From assembly GCA_944321085.1 (NCBI GenBank), contig CALUJY010000004.1, positions 171,406-235,405 of the forward strand: 64,000 nt of DNA, read 5' to 3'. The translations under genes and the position numbers were made by a program. Positions 26,265 through 35,386 of this stretch are shown piece by piece. Origin of the DNA: an uncultured Barnesiella sp. (GTDB lineage: Bacteria > Bacteroidota > Bacteroidia > Bacteroidales > Barnesiellaceae_A). Every line of letters starts with the position of its first letter. The stretch's first letter is position 1. Under the pieces are notes generated by a model that worked only from the letters and a program-made list of their open reading frames with translations, searched no databases and had not been told where the DNA came from.

Positions 26265-26774
26265 GTGATATAAAATTTAAGTTTGTAACTTTAATTTGTT
26301 CTGTTGTTACGGTTATGGCGTTTTTTGAGATTCTACCTTTACCGATGCAAATATCGGACGAAAGTTGCAAAAGTTTGTGTATTTTTTATCCATATAGGTG
26401 TAATTTTTAGACTTATGTTGTAAAACATATATTTGTTTTTCGCTGTGTCGGGCTGTGTTGGGATAAGTTATGAGGTTGCCGAAAAGGGGATTTTTTTTCA
26501 TAGGGATATTTATGGAAAAGAGGGCAGGTCGGTAATTGTCCGGCTGATGAGATGGGGCAGTGGTGTTATGACAGGTAGTTGCCGGTTTGTTAAAAATGTA
26601 AAACATGTGCTTATTGTACATTCTTTTGTAAAGTGAAGTTAGCAAAAATGACAGTGATATGCGTATCTTTGCATAAGATATGTGATGTGAGTGTTGCCCT
26701 CACCCGAGGGCTTCGGTGTGCGTAGGTTAACGCATGGTATCTTGCAGAGCAGGTAACTGATTGTAAACAGAGAA
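26265..26774. other. Divergent regulatory region ahead of the ATPase-nifJ pair
   Basis: 510 bases without a gene. The minus side must hold the promoter of the exported protein gene (an imperfect gATATTTG near 26350). The plus side has TATCTTTG at 26664-26671, giving a leader of about 95 bases that contains two small hairpins: GCCCTC-ACCC-GAGGGC (26696-26711) and GCGT-AGGTTA-ACGC (26719-26732). Confidence 0.5.
26664..26671 (+). promoter_or_regulatory. Promoter -7 element of the ATPase (and perhaps nifJ)
   Basis: TATCTTTG followed by C, identical to the elements before mtnN, wza and mce. Confidence 0.55.
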
Positions 26775-27962
26775 GTGAATTTGGAACCGTTTTACAGAAC
26801 TCATAGCTATTTGGTGGAGCACTTGGGGATGCTGGTGCGCCGCGAGCTGATGCGCGAGATAAACGCCGATGACCGCTTGATAGGTATCAAAGGTAGTCGG
26901 GGCGTGGGTAAGACGACGTTTTTGTTGCAGTATGCTCGTGAGCATTTCGGATCGCGTGACAGGAGTTGCCTGTATGTCAACTTGAATAATTTGTATTTTA
27001 CCGACCATACGTTGGAGGATTTTGCGGCTCGCTTTTATGAGCAGGGCGGTCGTACATTGCTGATAGACCAGATATTCAAGTATCCGGGATGGAGCGAGGC
27101 GTTGCGCCGTTGTTATGATACGATGTCCGAGCTGCAAATTATTTTTACGGGTTCGACGGTGATGCGTCTGAAAGAGGAGAATCCGGTGCTCGACGGTGTA
27201 GCGGCCTCGTATAACTTGCGCGGCTTTTCGTTCAGAGAGTATCTGAATATGATGTCGGGGCTTTCGTTCCGTTCTTACACGCTCGATGAGATTCTTTCTG
27301 ACCACGGGTTGATAGCCCGCGGCATAACGGGGCGTGTCAATCCGTTGGAGTATTTCGATGCATATTTGCACCACGGCTATTATCCGTTTTTCTTGGAGAA
27401 GAATAATTTCTCGGAGAATCTTATAAAGACCATCAATCTGATGTTGGAGATAGATATTTTGCTGATAAAGCAGATAGAGCTGTCATATCTACCCAAGATG
27501 CGGCGGTTGTTGTATCTTATCTCGACACAGGTGCCCGGAGCGGTGAATGTGAGCAAACTGAGCCAAGAGACGCAAATATCGCGTGCTACGGTGATGAATT
27601 ACATAAAGTGTTTCAAGGACGCGCGTCTTATCAATACATTATATAAAGAGGGCGAGTATCATCCGCAGAAACCGGGTATGGTGTATATGCACAATACGAA
27701 TCTGATATACAGTAACCGTACGGTGGCTGCCGACCGGCAGGCGGTGTGCGAAACATTTTTCTATAATATGTTGCACCAGTCGCACCGGCTGAATTTGGGT
27801 GCGAACAGTGTGCGCTTTATCATTGACGGGAAGTATCCGTTCAGAGTGATTTCGAATCGCGGGAAGTCGCGCATGGGCGGCGACAACTACTATGCGATGG
27901 ACAATTTGCGCATGGGCAGTGATAATGTTATTCCGCTTTGGTTGTTCGGATTTTTGTATTAA
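26775..27962 (+). CDS. ATPase of the AAA_14/DUF4143 type with altered Walker B
   Basis: 395 residues starting at GTG. Walker A is GSRGVGKTT (40-48). The Walker B region reads RTLLIDQIFKYPGWS (D98, Q99), where relatives have D-E, so the catalytic Glu appears replaced by Gln. A sensor-like FTGSTVMRL follows. A winged-helix/DUF4143-like C-terminal half (about 260-395) includes KLSQETQISRATVMNYIKCF, a likely DNA-binding helix-turn-helix. Members of this group are common in Bacteroidetes and archaea and poorly characterised. It lies 63 bases upstream of nifJ on the same strand. The GTG start is followed closely by TTG 26781, so the exact start is uncertain. Confidence 0.8.
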   Translation: MNLEPFYRTHSYLVEHLGMLVRRELMREINADDRLIGIKGSRGVGKTTFLLQYAREHFGSRDRSCLYVNLNNLYFTDHTLEDFAARFYEQGGRTLLIDQIFKYPGWSEALRRCYDTMSELQIIFTGSTVMRLKEENPVLDGVAASYNLRGFSFREYLNMMSGLSFRSYTLDEILSDHGLIARGITGRVNPLEYFDAYLHHGYYPFFLEKNNFSENLIKTINLMLEIDILLIKQIELSYLPKMRRLLYLISTQVPGAVNVSKLSQETQISRATVMNYIKCFKDARLINTLYKEGEYHPQKPGMVYMHNTNLIYSNRTVAADRQAVCETFFYNMLHQSHRLNLGANSVRFIIDGKYPFRVISNRGKSRMGGDNYYAMDNLRMGSDNVIPLWLFGFLY

Positions 27963-28025
27963 TTTTGTCGATGTGTGATAGAATGAATAAAAATCATTTG
28001 AAACCTAATATATATACTTTGGAAA

Positions 28026-31000
28026 ATGAGTAAACAAAAGAAATTTTTAACATGTGATGGTAACCAAGCTGCGGCTCATATCTCGTATATGTTCTCGGAG
28101 GTAGCCGCTATTTATCCCATCACGCCGTCTTCGACGATGGCTGAGTATGTCGATGAATGGGCTGCCGCAGGGCGCAAGAACATCTTCGGCGAGACAGTAT
28201 TGGTACAGGAAATGCAGTCGGAGGCTGGTGCCGCCGGTGCTGTGCATGGCTCGTTGCAAGCCGGTGCGTTGACGACGACATACACCGCATCGCAAGGCTT
28301 GTTGCTGATGATTCCCAACATGTATAAGATTGCGGGCGAATTGCTGCCTTGCGTGTTCCACGTATCGGCTCGTACATTGGCTTCGCATGCGTTGTGTATC
28401 TTCGGTGACCATCAGGATGTGATGTCAACCCGCCAAACGGGCTTCGCTATGCTTGCCGAGGGTTCGGTACAAGAGGTGATGGACCTTGCCGGTGTGGCTC
28501 ACTTGTCAACGATAAAATCGCGCGTTCCGTTTGTAAACTTCTTCGACGGTTTCCGTACATCGCACGAGATACAGAAAATCGAGATGCTCGAAAACGAAGA
28601 TTTGGCTCCGCTTATCGACCAAGAGGCTCTTGCCGACTTCCGTCGTCGCGCTCTTACTCCTGAGGCTCCGGTAGCTCGCGGTATGGCAGAGAATCCCGAC
28701 CATTTCTTCCAACACCGTGAGTCGTCGAATCGTTACTATGATGCCGTTCCGGCTATCGTAGAAGACTACATGAACAAGATTTCTGAGATAACCGGTCGCA
28801 AATACGGTTTGTTCGACTATTATGGCGCACCCGACGCAGAGCGTGTCATCATCGCTATGGGTTCGGTAACGGAGGCTATCCGCGAAACAATAGATTACCT
28901 GACGGCCAAAGGCGAGAAGGTAGGTCTTGTTGCAGTACACCTGTATCGTCCGTTCTCGGCTAAACATTTCCTCGCTGCTGTTCCTGCTACGGCTAAACGT
29001 ATTGCTGTTATGGACCGCACGAAAGAGCCGGGCGCTAACGGCGAGCCGTTGTATCTCGATGTAGTTGACTGCTTCTATGGCAAGGAGAATGCTCCGCTTA
29101 TCATAGGCGGCCGCTACGGATTGGGTTCGAAAGACACGACTCCTGCTCAAATTCTCTCGGTATATGAGAATCTTGCTTTGCCCGAGCCGAAAGACCACTT
29201 CACGCTGGGTATCGTAGATGATATTACGTTTACGTCGCTGCCTTTGAAAGAGGAGATTGCTTTGGGTGGCGAAGGTATGTTTGAGGCCAAGTTCTATGGT
29301 CTGGGTGCCGACGGTACGGTGGGTGCCAACAAGAACTCGGTGAAAATCATCGGTGACAATACCAACAAATATTGCCAAGCATACTTTGCTTACGACTCGA
29401 AGAAGTCGGGCGGCTTTACCTGCTCGCACCTCCGTTTCGGCGATAGCCCTATCCGTTCGACCTATTTGGTAAATACGCCTAACTTCGTGGCTTGCCACGT
29501 ACAGGCTTACTTGCACATGTATGACGTTACCCGTGGTTTGCGTGAGAACGGTACGTTCTTGCTGAATACGGTATGGGAGGGTGAAGAGCTTGCCAAACAC
29601 CTGCCCAACAACGTAAAACGTTATTTCGCAGAGAAACACATCACCGTATATTATATCAACGCTACGCAGATTGCACAAGAGATAGGTTTGGGTAACCGTA
29701 CGAATACGATTCTGCAATCGGCATTCTTCCGTATCACGGGCGTTATTCCCGTAGATTTGGCCATAGAGCAGATGAAGAAATTCATCGTGAAGTCTTACGG
29801 CAAGAAGGGCGAGGATGTTGTGAACAAGAACTATGCAGCCGTAGACCGCGGCGGCGAATACAAACAGTTGACCGTCGACCCGGCTTGGGCATCGCTTCCC
29901 GCCGACGAGGTTGCTGCTAATGACGACCCCGCATTCATCAACGAGGTGGTACGTCCTATCAATGCTCAAAACGGCGACCTGTTGAAGGTATCGGCTTTCA
30001 AGGGTATTGAGGATGGTACATGGCATCAAGGTACGGCCAAGTACGAGAAACGTGGTGTGGCTGCTTTTGTCCCCACATGGAATGCCGCCAACTGTATACA
30101 ATGTAACAAGTGTGCTTATGTATGTCCTCACGCTTGCATCCGTCCGTTCGTACTCGACGAGAACGAGATGAAGGGTGTAACGTTCGATACGTTGGAAATG
30201 AAAGTTCCTTCGACCATGAAGGGTATGCATTTCAGAATGCAAGTAGGCGTAATGGACTGCTTGGGTTGCGGAAACTGCGCCGATGTATGTCCGGGCAACA
30301 AAGAGGGCAAGGCCCTGACGATGGTCGCTTTGGAAGGCGAACTCGACGAGGCTGCCAACTGGGACTACTGCGTGAAGAACGTGAAGAGCAAACAATCGTT
30401 GGTAGATATCAAGAGCAATCCCAAAAACTCGCAATTCGCTACGCCGTTGTTTGAGTTCTCGGGTGCTTGCTCGGGTTGCGGCGAAACGCCTTATGTGAAA
30501 CTTATCTCGCAACTCTATGGCGACCGCGAAATGGTGGCTAACGCTACGGGTTGTTCGTCGATATACTCCGGTTCGGTACCTTCGACACCTTACACGACCA
30601 ATGAGAAGGGTCAGGGTCCTGCTTGGGCTAACTCGTTGTTTGAAGACTTCTGCGAGTTCGGCTTGGGTATGGTTATCGCCAACGAGAAGATGCGCGCACG
30701 CCTCGTATTGCTGATGCAAGAGGCTCAATCGTGCAGCTGTTGCAGCGACGAACTGAAAGCTCTCTTTGCCGAGTGGGTAGAGAAGAAAGAGGATGCCGAG
30801 GCTACCAAGGCTCTTGCCGAGAAGATTTTGCCCGCTGTGAAGGCTTGCGACTGCGACTTGTGCAAACGTATTGCCGAGCTGGGTCACTACCTTGTAAAAC
30901 GCAGCCAATGGATTATCGGCGGCGACGGTGCATCGTATGATATAGGTTACGGCGGCTTAGACCACGTAATAGCATCGGGCAAGGATGTGAATATCCTCGT

Positions 31001-31565
31001 ACTCGATACCGAGGTTTATTCTAACACGGGCGGTCAGTCGTCGAAGGCTACCCCGCTGGGTGCTATCGCCAAATTTGCCGCTGCCGGTAAACGCGTTCGC
31101 AAGAAAGATTTGGGCTTGATGGCAACGACTTATGGCTATGTATATGTAGCACAAGTTGCTATGGGTGCCGACCAAGCACAAACGCTGAAAGCTATCCGCG
31201 AGGCTGAGGCTTATCCCGGTCCGTCGTTGATTATCGCTTATGCTCCTTGTATCAACCACGGTTTGAAGAAGGGTATGGGCAAATCGCAAGCCGAGGAAGC
31301 TGCTGCCGTAGCTTGTGGTTACTGGCACTTGTGGCGTTATAATCCTGCTCTCGAAGCCGAAGGCAAGAATCCGTTTACGCTCGACTCGAAAGAGCCCGAT
31401 TGGAGCTTGTTCCAAGACTTCTTGAAGGGTGAAGTACGCTACGCTTCGGTTATGAAACAGTATCCTGCCGAGGCCGGTGAGTTGTTTGCCGCTGCTGAGA
31501 AGAATGCTCAATGGCGTTATAACAACTACAAACGTCTTGCCAACCAAAAATGGGACGAAGAATAA
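28026..31565 (+). CDS. nifJ: Pyruvate:ferredoxin (flavodoxin) oxidoreductase, single-chain
   Basis: 1179 residues, the full homodimeric type. The order is a pyrimidine-binding domain (from residue 1), a domain II/III region, a central ferredoxin-like domain with two [4Fe-4S] motifs (CIQCNKCAYVC and CLGCGNCADVC), the SGACSGCGETPY cysteine pair and a C-terminal TPP/Mg-binding domain (GDGASYDIGYGGLDH, DTEVYSNTGGQSSKATPLG). It oxidises pyruvate to acetyl-CoA and CO2 with reduction of ferredoxin, the main pyruvate route in anaerobic Bacteroidales. Codon use looks adapted for high expression. A strong terminator follows at 31602-31634. Confidence 0.97.
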   Translation: MSKQKKFLTCDGNQAAAHISYMFSEVAAIYPITPSSTMAEYVDEWAAAGRKNIFGETVLVQEMQSEAGAAGAVHGSLQAGALTTTYTASQGLLLMIPNMYKIAGELLPCVFHVSARTLASHALCIFGDHQDVMSTRQTGFAMLAEGSVQEVMDLAGVAHLSTIKSRVPFVNFFDGFRTSHEIQKIEMLENEDLAPLIDQEALADFRRRALTPEAPVARGMAENPDHFFQHRESSNRYYDAVPAIVEDYMNKISEITGRKYGLFDYYGAPDAERVIIAMGSVTEAIRETIDYLTAKGEKVGLVAVHLYRPFSAKHFLAAVPATAKRIAVMDRTKEPGANGEPLYLDVVDCFYGKENAPLIIGGRYGLGSKDTTPAQILSVYENLALPEPKDHFTLGIVDDITFTSLPLKEEIALGGEGMFEAKFYGLGADGTVGANKNSVKIIGDNTNKYCQAYFAYDSKKSGGFTCSHLRFGDSPIRSTYLVNTPNFVACHVQAYLHMYDVTRGLRENGTFLLNTVWEGEELAKHLPNNVKRYFAEKHITVYYINATQIAQEIGLGNRTNTILQSAFFRITGVIPVDLAIEQMKKFIVKSYGKKGEDVVNKNYAAVDRGGEYKQLTVDPAWASLPADEVAANDDPAFINEVVRPINAQNGDLLKVSAFKGIEDGTWHQGTAKYEKRGVAAFVPTWNAANCIQCNKCAYVCPHACIRPFVLDENEMKGVTFDTLEMKVPSTMKGMHFRMQVGVMDCLGCGNCADVCPGNKEGKALTMVALEGELDEAANWDYCVKNVKSKQSLVDIKSNPKNSQFATPLFEFSGACSGCGETPYVKLISQLYGDREMVANATGCSSIYSGSVPSTPYTTNEKGQGPAWANSLFEDFCEFGLGMVIANEKMRARLVLLMQEAQSCSCCSDELKALFAEWVEKKEDAEATKALAEKILPAVKACDCDLCKRIAELGHYLVKRSQWIIGGDGASYDIGYGGLDHVIASGKDVNILVLDTEVYSNTGGQSSKATPLGAIAKFAAAGKRVRKKDLGLMATTYGYVYVAQVAMGADQAQTLKAIREAEAYPGPSLIIAYAPCINHGLKKGMGKSQAEEAAAVACGYWHLWRYNPALEAEGKNPFTLDSKEPDWSLFQDFLKGEVRYASVMKQYPAEAGELFAAAEKNAQWRYNNYKRLANQKWDEE

Positions 31566-32102
31566 CGTGTTTTTTCAAAATAGTTATTTTTAATTGATGT
31601 GGAGGCTTGCCCCGTCGGGGCAAGCCTCTTTTTTGTGCCTTATGCAGGGGTTGAATGCGTTGAAAGGCAGGAGGCCGATGCGCCCTTTCGTGCGGATTGT
31701 AGTTTATGGGATTTTGGGCAATAGTGTGGCGATGCTTTTGGGGGTAGAGTTGTAACGCGGCGACAGCATTGTTTGTATCGCGGTGCGGAGAGAACGAGAC
31801 AGCCTGCTCGGGTGCGTATGGCGGTTCGGAGGTGTGCCGAAGAGTAATGAATGGATGGGAGGTGAAAAGGGGGAAAGGGAAAGGAAGCGAGAGGTGAAAA
31901 GAATGAGGATGCGTGAAAGGGTGGAGGGGAAGAAGAAAAAAGAAAAGTAGAAGAATGAAAAGCAGTCTTGTTTATGTGTGGGATGGCGAGCTGTTTTTGT
32001 TTATACGGGGTGTAGCCTGCTGTGTTTTCGCGAGATGGCGCGGTACAGTCTTGTTTATGGGATGGCTGGGTTGTTTAAGCGAGACGGGGGCGAAGCTGTC
32101 GA
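31566..32102. other. Spacer with a purine-rich tract between nifJ and the glycosidase
   Basis: 537 bases with no supported gene. After the terminator, bases 31861-31960 contain only 10 pyrimidines in 100 (hand count). CAGTCTTGTTTATG occurs twice, at 31963-31976 and 32046-32059, each followed closely by GGATGGC, suggesting an old partial duplication with an 83-base offset. Confidence 0.55.
31602..31634 (+). terminator. Strong terminator of nifJ
   Basis: GAGGCTTGCCCC (31602-31613) pairs with GGGGCAAGCCTC (31617-31628), followed by six T. Confidence 0.9.
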
Positions 32103-33593
32103 TTATCGATAGGTATGCGGGAGCTTTCGTGGCCGGGGTGCATGTACAATGGCTGCCGGACTTTCGCGGCGTGTGCTGTCGATGGCCGTGACGGCCAGAG
32201 TGCGGTAGCGGCCGGCCGGGAGGGTGACGGTGGTATCGGTCACCCAAGTGTGGATGAGGAAGGCGGGGTCGTCGAGAGAGATAGTGTCGGTGACCGAGGC
32301 GTAGATGGCGTAGCGTGCTGCATGCGTAGCAGGCTGCCATGAGAGGGTGTCGCAGAGTATTCCTTGCCGGAGGCGGAGCGATGCGAGCGGTTGCTCTGAG
32401 TGGCCGATTGGAACTTGCTCACTTTCGACGGTGCGGGACATGGGCGGTACGAGGGCGGGATAACGGTAGTAGTTGCCTGCCAGCAGGAGCGAGAGTGCGG
32501 GGAAGCGTAATAAATGACGTGCCCGGAAGAAGGCTTGCCCGGCAGCCCCGTAGTGTCGTGAGGCGTCGATTTGACGTTGTATCTCGGTGATGTCCCAGTT
32601 GCCTTCGGTGCGTTCGAGACGGTAGGCGCCTAATCCGGCTACGATGTAGCCTTGTGTGGCGCGAGCTACCCAATCGGCAAGATAGGGGAAGTAGTTTTCG
32701 CCGGTGTAGTACATCATGGGCGCTACGAAGTCGTTGTTGCCTTGTTGCAACCATGCCACGGCATCTTGTGCCGCTCCTTCGGTGCAAGACCAGCGGGCGG
32801 GCGGCAATCCGGGCAGGGAGGTGTATCGGCCGAGCGGAGCGGTGCTGACCATGACGTGGGGGTTGAGAGCGACGACGGTGTCGCTTACGGCGGTTACAAT
32901 GCGCGAGATGTTGGCAACGTGCCATTGGTGGCGCGACATGCCTGCCGGAGCGTAGCGGCGATAGGTATCGGCATCGGGAAAGTTACCCTCTTCGTCGGGG
33001 TAGCGGATGTAGTCGAGATGTATGCCGTCGATGTCGTATCGGGAGACTATCTCGGCGACCAATGCAGCTATGTAGTGAGGCGTAGCCGGATTGCCGGGGT
33101 CGAGATACCAATTACCTTTCAGTTTCTTGCATAGCTCGGGATGTTTGGCGGGAAGGGCTTTTGAACCCATCTTGGCAGCTTGCCGTACGTTGCCGGCGGG
33201 GATGGTAACCATCCATGCGTGGCATTCCATGCCTCGGTTGTGGCATTCGTCGATGACGAAGGCAAGCGGGTCATATCCGGGCGACTTGCCGGCCGTGCCG
33301 CTGATGATACGGCTCCAAGGCTCGTATGCCGAGGGATAGAATACTTCACCTCGGATACGAGCTTGGAAGAAGACAGTGTTGATTCCCATGTATGCGAGAG
33401 CGTCGAGCATCTCGCGCAGCTCTTGTTGCTGACGGGCTGCCTCACGAGCGTTGCGGGCGGGCGCCGACGGCCAGTCGAGCCCCCAATTGGTTGTGAGCCA
33501 CACGGCACGCATTTCGTATTTGGGCAGCGTGTCGGCATGGGCAACAACGAGAGTAGCGCACAGCAACAGTATGGCAAGGCGGGTTCGCAGCAT
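32103..33593 (-). CDS. Exported glycosidase of the DigH/GHL10 (DUF187) family
   Basis: 496 residues with a signal peptide (about 1-20). The TIM-barrel-like domain (about 25-390) has the family marks MRAVWLTTNWGLDWP, MGINTVFFQARIRGEVFYPS, CHAWMVT, DGIHLDYIRYP and APMMYYTG. Relatives include E. coli DigH, which cuts peptide-free peptidoglycan glycan strands. The C-terminal 100 residues form a fibronectin type III-like module (PATHAARYAIYASVTD to YRTLAVTAIDSTRRES). It lies 13 bases behind a DUF4465 gene on the same strand, so the two are probably cotranscribed. Confidence 0.85.
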   Translation of the reverse strand: MLRTRLAILLLCATLVVAHADTLPKYEMRAVWLTTNWGLDWPSAPARNAREAARQQQELREMLDALAYMGINTVFFQARIRGEVFYPSAYEPWSRIISGTAGKSPGYDPLAFVIDECHNRGMECHAWMVTIPAGNVRQAAKMGSKALPAKHPELCKKLKGNWYLDPGNPATPHYIAALVAEIVSRYDIDGIHLDYIRYPDEEGNFPDADTYRRYAPAGMSRHQWHVANISRIVTAVSDTVVALNPHVMVSTAPLGRYTSLPGLPPARWSCTEGAAQDAVAWLQQGNNDFVAPMMYYTGENYFPYLADWVARATQGYIVAGLGAYRLERTEGNWDITEIQRQIDASRHYGAAGQAFFRARHLLRFPALSLLLAGNYYRYPALVPPMSRTVESEQVPIGHSEQPLASLRLRQGILCDTLSWQPATHAARYAIYASVTDTISLDDPAFLIHTWVTDTTVTLPAGRYRTLAVTAIDSTRRESPAAIVHAPRPRKLPHTYR

Positions 33594-33606
33594 GGGACGT
33601 CGATAA

Positions 33607-34617
33607 TCAGAGTACTATTTTGGTGCTGCCGCTGTTGTGGCGTACGATGTAGATACCGGTCGGCAGGGTGGCGAGGTTGAGCGTGTGGCTGCCCTCGGCG
33701 AGTTGTCCAGCCCATACAGTAGCGCCGGCGATGTTGCATACGGTGATGTGTTGAGCCTTTTGCAGTTGCATGAACAGCTGTTTGCCTGCGGCAAATACGC
33801 GGTCGGCATCGCGTTGTATAGTGTGCGTTGCGGCAGTGCAATCGGCTTGCAGGCCATCGATGCAGACGTATGCAGCCGTATTCATGCCATATTCGCCTAC
33901 GTCGGTCGACTCCATGGAGATGGAGATGACTTCTACTTCGCCGAGCTCCGAGAGGTCGCACCATGCCCATTGCGAGAGGGTGAAGTTGTCTTCGCTGTCG
34001 AGAATGCCGTCGCCGTTGATGTCGACAGCCTGACGCGATGCAAGGTAGCAGTTGACCGTGTTGGTCTCTACACCGCCGCGGTAGCCGTGGAAGGTGATTT
34101 TGCAGTAGCCGCCTTCTTGCAAGGGCGATGCGGTACCTTCGCCTACGGTGCAGTCGTAATAAGTCCACGGGTGGTTGCAGACGTAGCAGCCTTCGGGAGT
34201 GAAAGAGCTGTTGTCGCTGCGAGCGATGAAGCTGCTGCCGTATTGGTTGGCAGAGTAGGAGCTGTAATAGTTGATGAGGTAAGGTTTGCCGGCGACGCTG
34301 TTGCCGTTTTCATCGGCTCCGCCTTGTGCCATGCAGCCCCATTGGTTGGCCGTCCACTCGGGGGTGTGGTTGGCGTTGTCGCTACTGCGGCTTACGATGA
34401 AACCCTCGTAGTATTCTACGCCTTCATAGGGAACATCGTGCGAGAATACGAATCCTTGTGAGGTGATGTCGCCATCGGTGTAAACGCCTGTCCATACGTC
34501 GTTATCGTTGTATTCGATAGGAGTAGTGGGTTGAGAGAGGTCGAGAACGACGTTTTCGGCCTGAGCGAGAGAGAAGCACCCTGCGAGTGCAATAAGAGGT
34601 AGAATTTTGTTCATCAT
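33607..34617 (-). CDS. Exported DUF4465 protein with sorting-type C-terminus
   Basis: 336 residues with a signal peptide (about 1-20). The DUF4465 domain (about 25-255) shows YYEGFIVSRSSDN, the long loop region, WCDLSELGEVEVISISMESTD and GMNTAAYVCIDGL, close to the family's usual MNTPAYFxxDNL ending. Some Bacteroides DUF4465 proteins have been reported to bind vitamin B12 at the surface; whether this one does is unknown, and no cobalamin riboswitch or BtuB neighbour is present. The C-terminal 70 residues (ITVCNIAGATVWAGQL to STKIVL) look like a type IX secretion sorting tail rather than a lipid anchor. Confidence 0.78.
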   Translation of the reverse strand: MMNKILPLIALAGCFSLAQAENVVLDLSQPTTPIEYNDNDVWTGVYTDGDITSQGFVFSHDVPYEGVEYYEGFIVSRSSDNANHTPEWTANQWGCMAQGGADENGNSVAGKPYLINYYSSYSANQYGSSFIARSDNSSFTPEGCYVCNHPWTYYDCTVGEGTASPLQEGGYCKITFHGYRGGVETNTVNCYLASRQAVDINGDGILDSEDNFTLSQWAWCDLSELGEVEVISISMESTDVGEYGMNTAAYVCIDGLQADCTAATHTIQRDADRVFAAGKQLFMQLQKAQHITVCNIAGATVWAGQLAEGSHTLNLATLPTGIYIVRHNSGSTKIVL

Positions 34618-34642
34618 ATATTTGGTTTTATAAATAACGGGG

Positions 34643-34650
34643 CAAAGGTA
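34643..34650 (-). promoter_or_regulatory. Promoter -7 element of the DUF4465-glycosidase pair
   Basis: TACCTTTG followed by C on the minus strand, 25 bases before the start codon. Confidence 0.6.
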
Positions 34651-34875
34651 GTGAATTTAATGAGAAAGGAGCTCTTCACGGGAGTGAAATAGGACAAGAG
34701 GCGATGCGCTATTGGTATGCGGATTGTGAAATCTTACATTTTGTATTCTTGTGTAACGGATATGAGTTATTGCGATTTGCGCGTCAAAGTGAAGCGGTAT
34801 GGCAGAAGAAACGGTGTGTGGGAGGTTAAATAAGTGAAAAGGATTGATAGAGTGGACAAATCGCAAAAAATATCG

Positions 34876-34883
34876 TATTTTTG
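34876..34883 (+). promoter_or_regulatory. Promoter -7 element of the dCMP deaminase operon
   Basis: TATTTTTG followed by C. It lies inside the longest possible reading frame (from 34834), showing that translation starts later. Confidence 0.6.
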
Positions 34884-34932
34884 CAAATTGTTTCGCGGCC
34901 CTGCCGATGGCATGTGCCAAGATTGTGAATAT

Positions 34933-35376
34933 ATGGAAGATACAGAGAAACAACGATTGCTGGATGAGCGGTATATCCGCATGGCGCGTATATGGGGCGA
35001 GAACTCGTATTGCAAGCGTCGGCGTGTGGGCGCGCTTATCGTGAAGGAGAAGATGATTATCTCGGACGGATACAACGGTACGCCGTCGGGCTTTGAGAAT
35101 GTGTGCGAGGACGAGAGCGGTCGCACGAAGCCTTATGTACTTCATGCCGAGGCGAATGCCATCACAAAGGTTGCGCGGAGCAATAACAGCAGTGACGGTG
35201 CTACGTTGTATGTGACGTGTTCGCCTTGTATAGAGTGTGCCAAGCTCATCATACAATCGGGTATCAAACGGGTGGTGTTCTCGGAGTTGTACCATAATTC
35301 CGACGGTATAGATTTGTTGAGCCGCAACGGGATAGAGACAGTACTCGTGGAGCCGAAAGAGTGTAACGAAAAGTAA
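34933..35376 (+). CDS. Deoxycytidylate (dCMP) deaminase
   Basis: 147 residues. The zinc-binding and catalytic motifs of the cytidine/dCMP deaminase fold are present: HAEANAI (zinc His and catalytic Glu) and PCIECAK (two zinc Cys). The dCMP-specific GYNGTPSGFEN loop precedes them. The enzyme converts dCMP to dUMP for dTTP synthesis. The start at 34933 matches the usual N-terminus; ATG 34912 is possible. It is followed 10 bases later by a CtpA-type protease and then by 5-formyl-THF cyclo-ligase, an arrangement that looks like one operon. Confidence 0.92.
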   Translation: MEDTEKQRLLDERYIRMARIWGENSYCKRRRVGALIVKEKMIISDGYNGTPSGFENVCEDESGRTKPYVLHAEANAITKVARSNNSSDGATLYVTCSPCIECAKLIIQSGIKRVVFSELYHNSDGIDLLSRNGIETVLVEPKECNEK

Positions 35377-35386
35377 TTTGACGCCG

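Noticed and set aside
28506..30908. 800-codon open frame on the minus strand inside nifJ
   Set aside because: It is fully antisense to a gene with complete, in-order PFOR motifs; its openness follows from nifJ codon use, and it shows no domain, signal or promoter.
25038..34617. A polysaccharide utilisation locus (SusC/SusD pair)
   Set aside because: Exported and glycosidase-like proteins are present but there is no SusC or SusD gene here; the only TonB-type receptor (61052) has no SusD partner.
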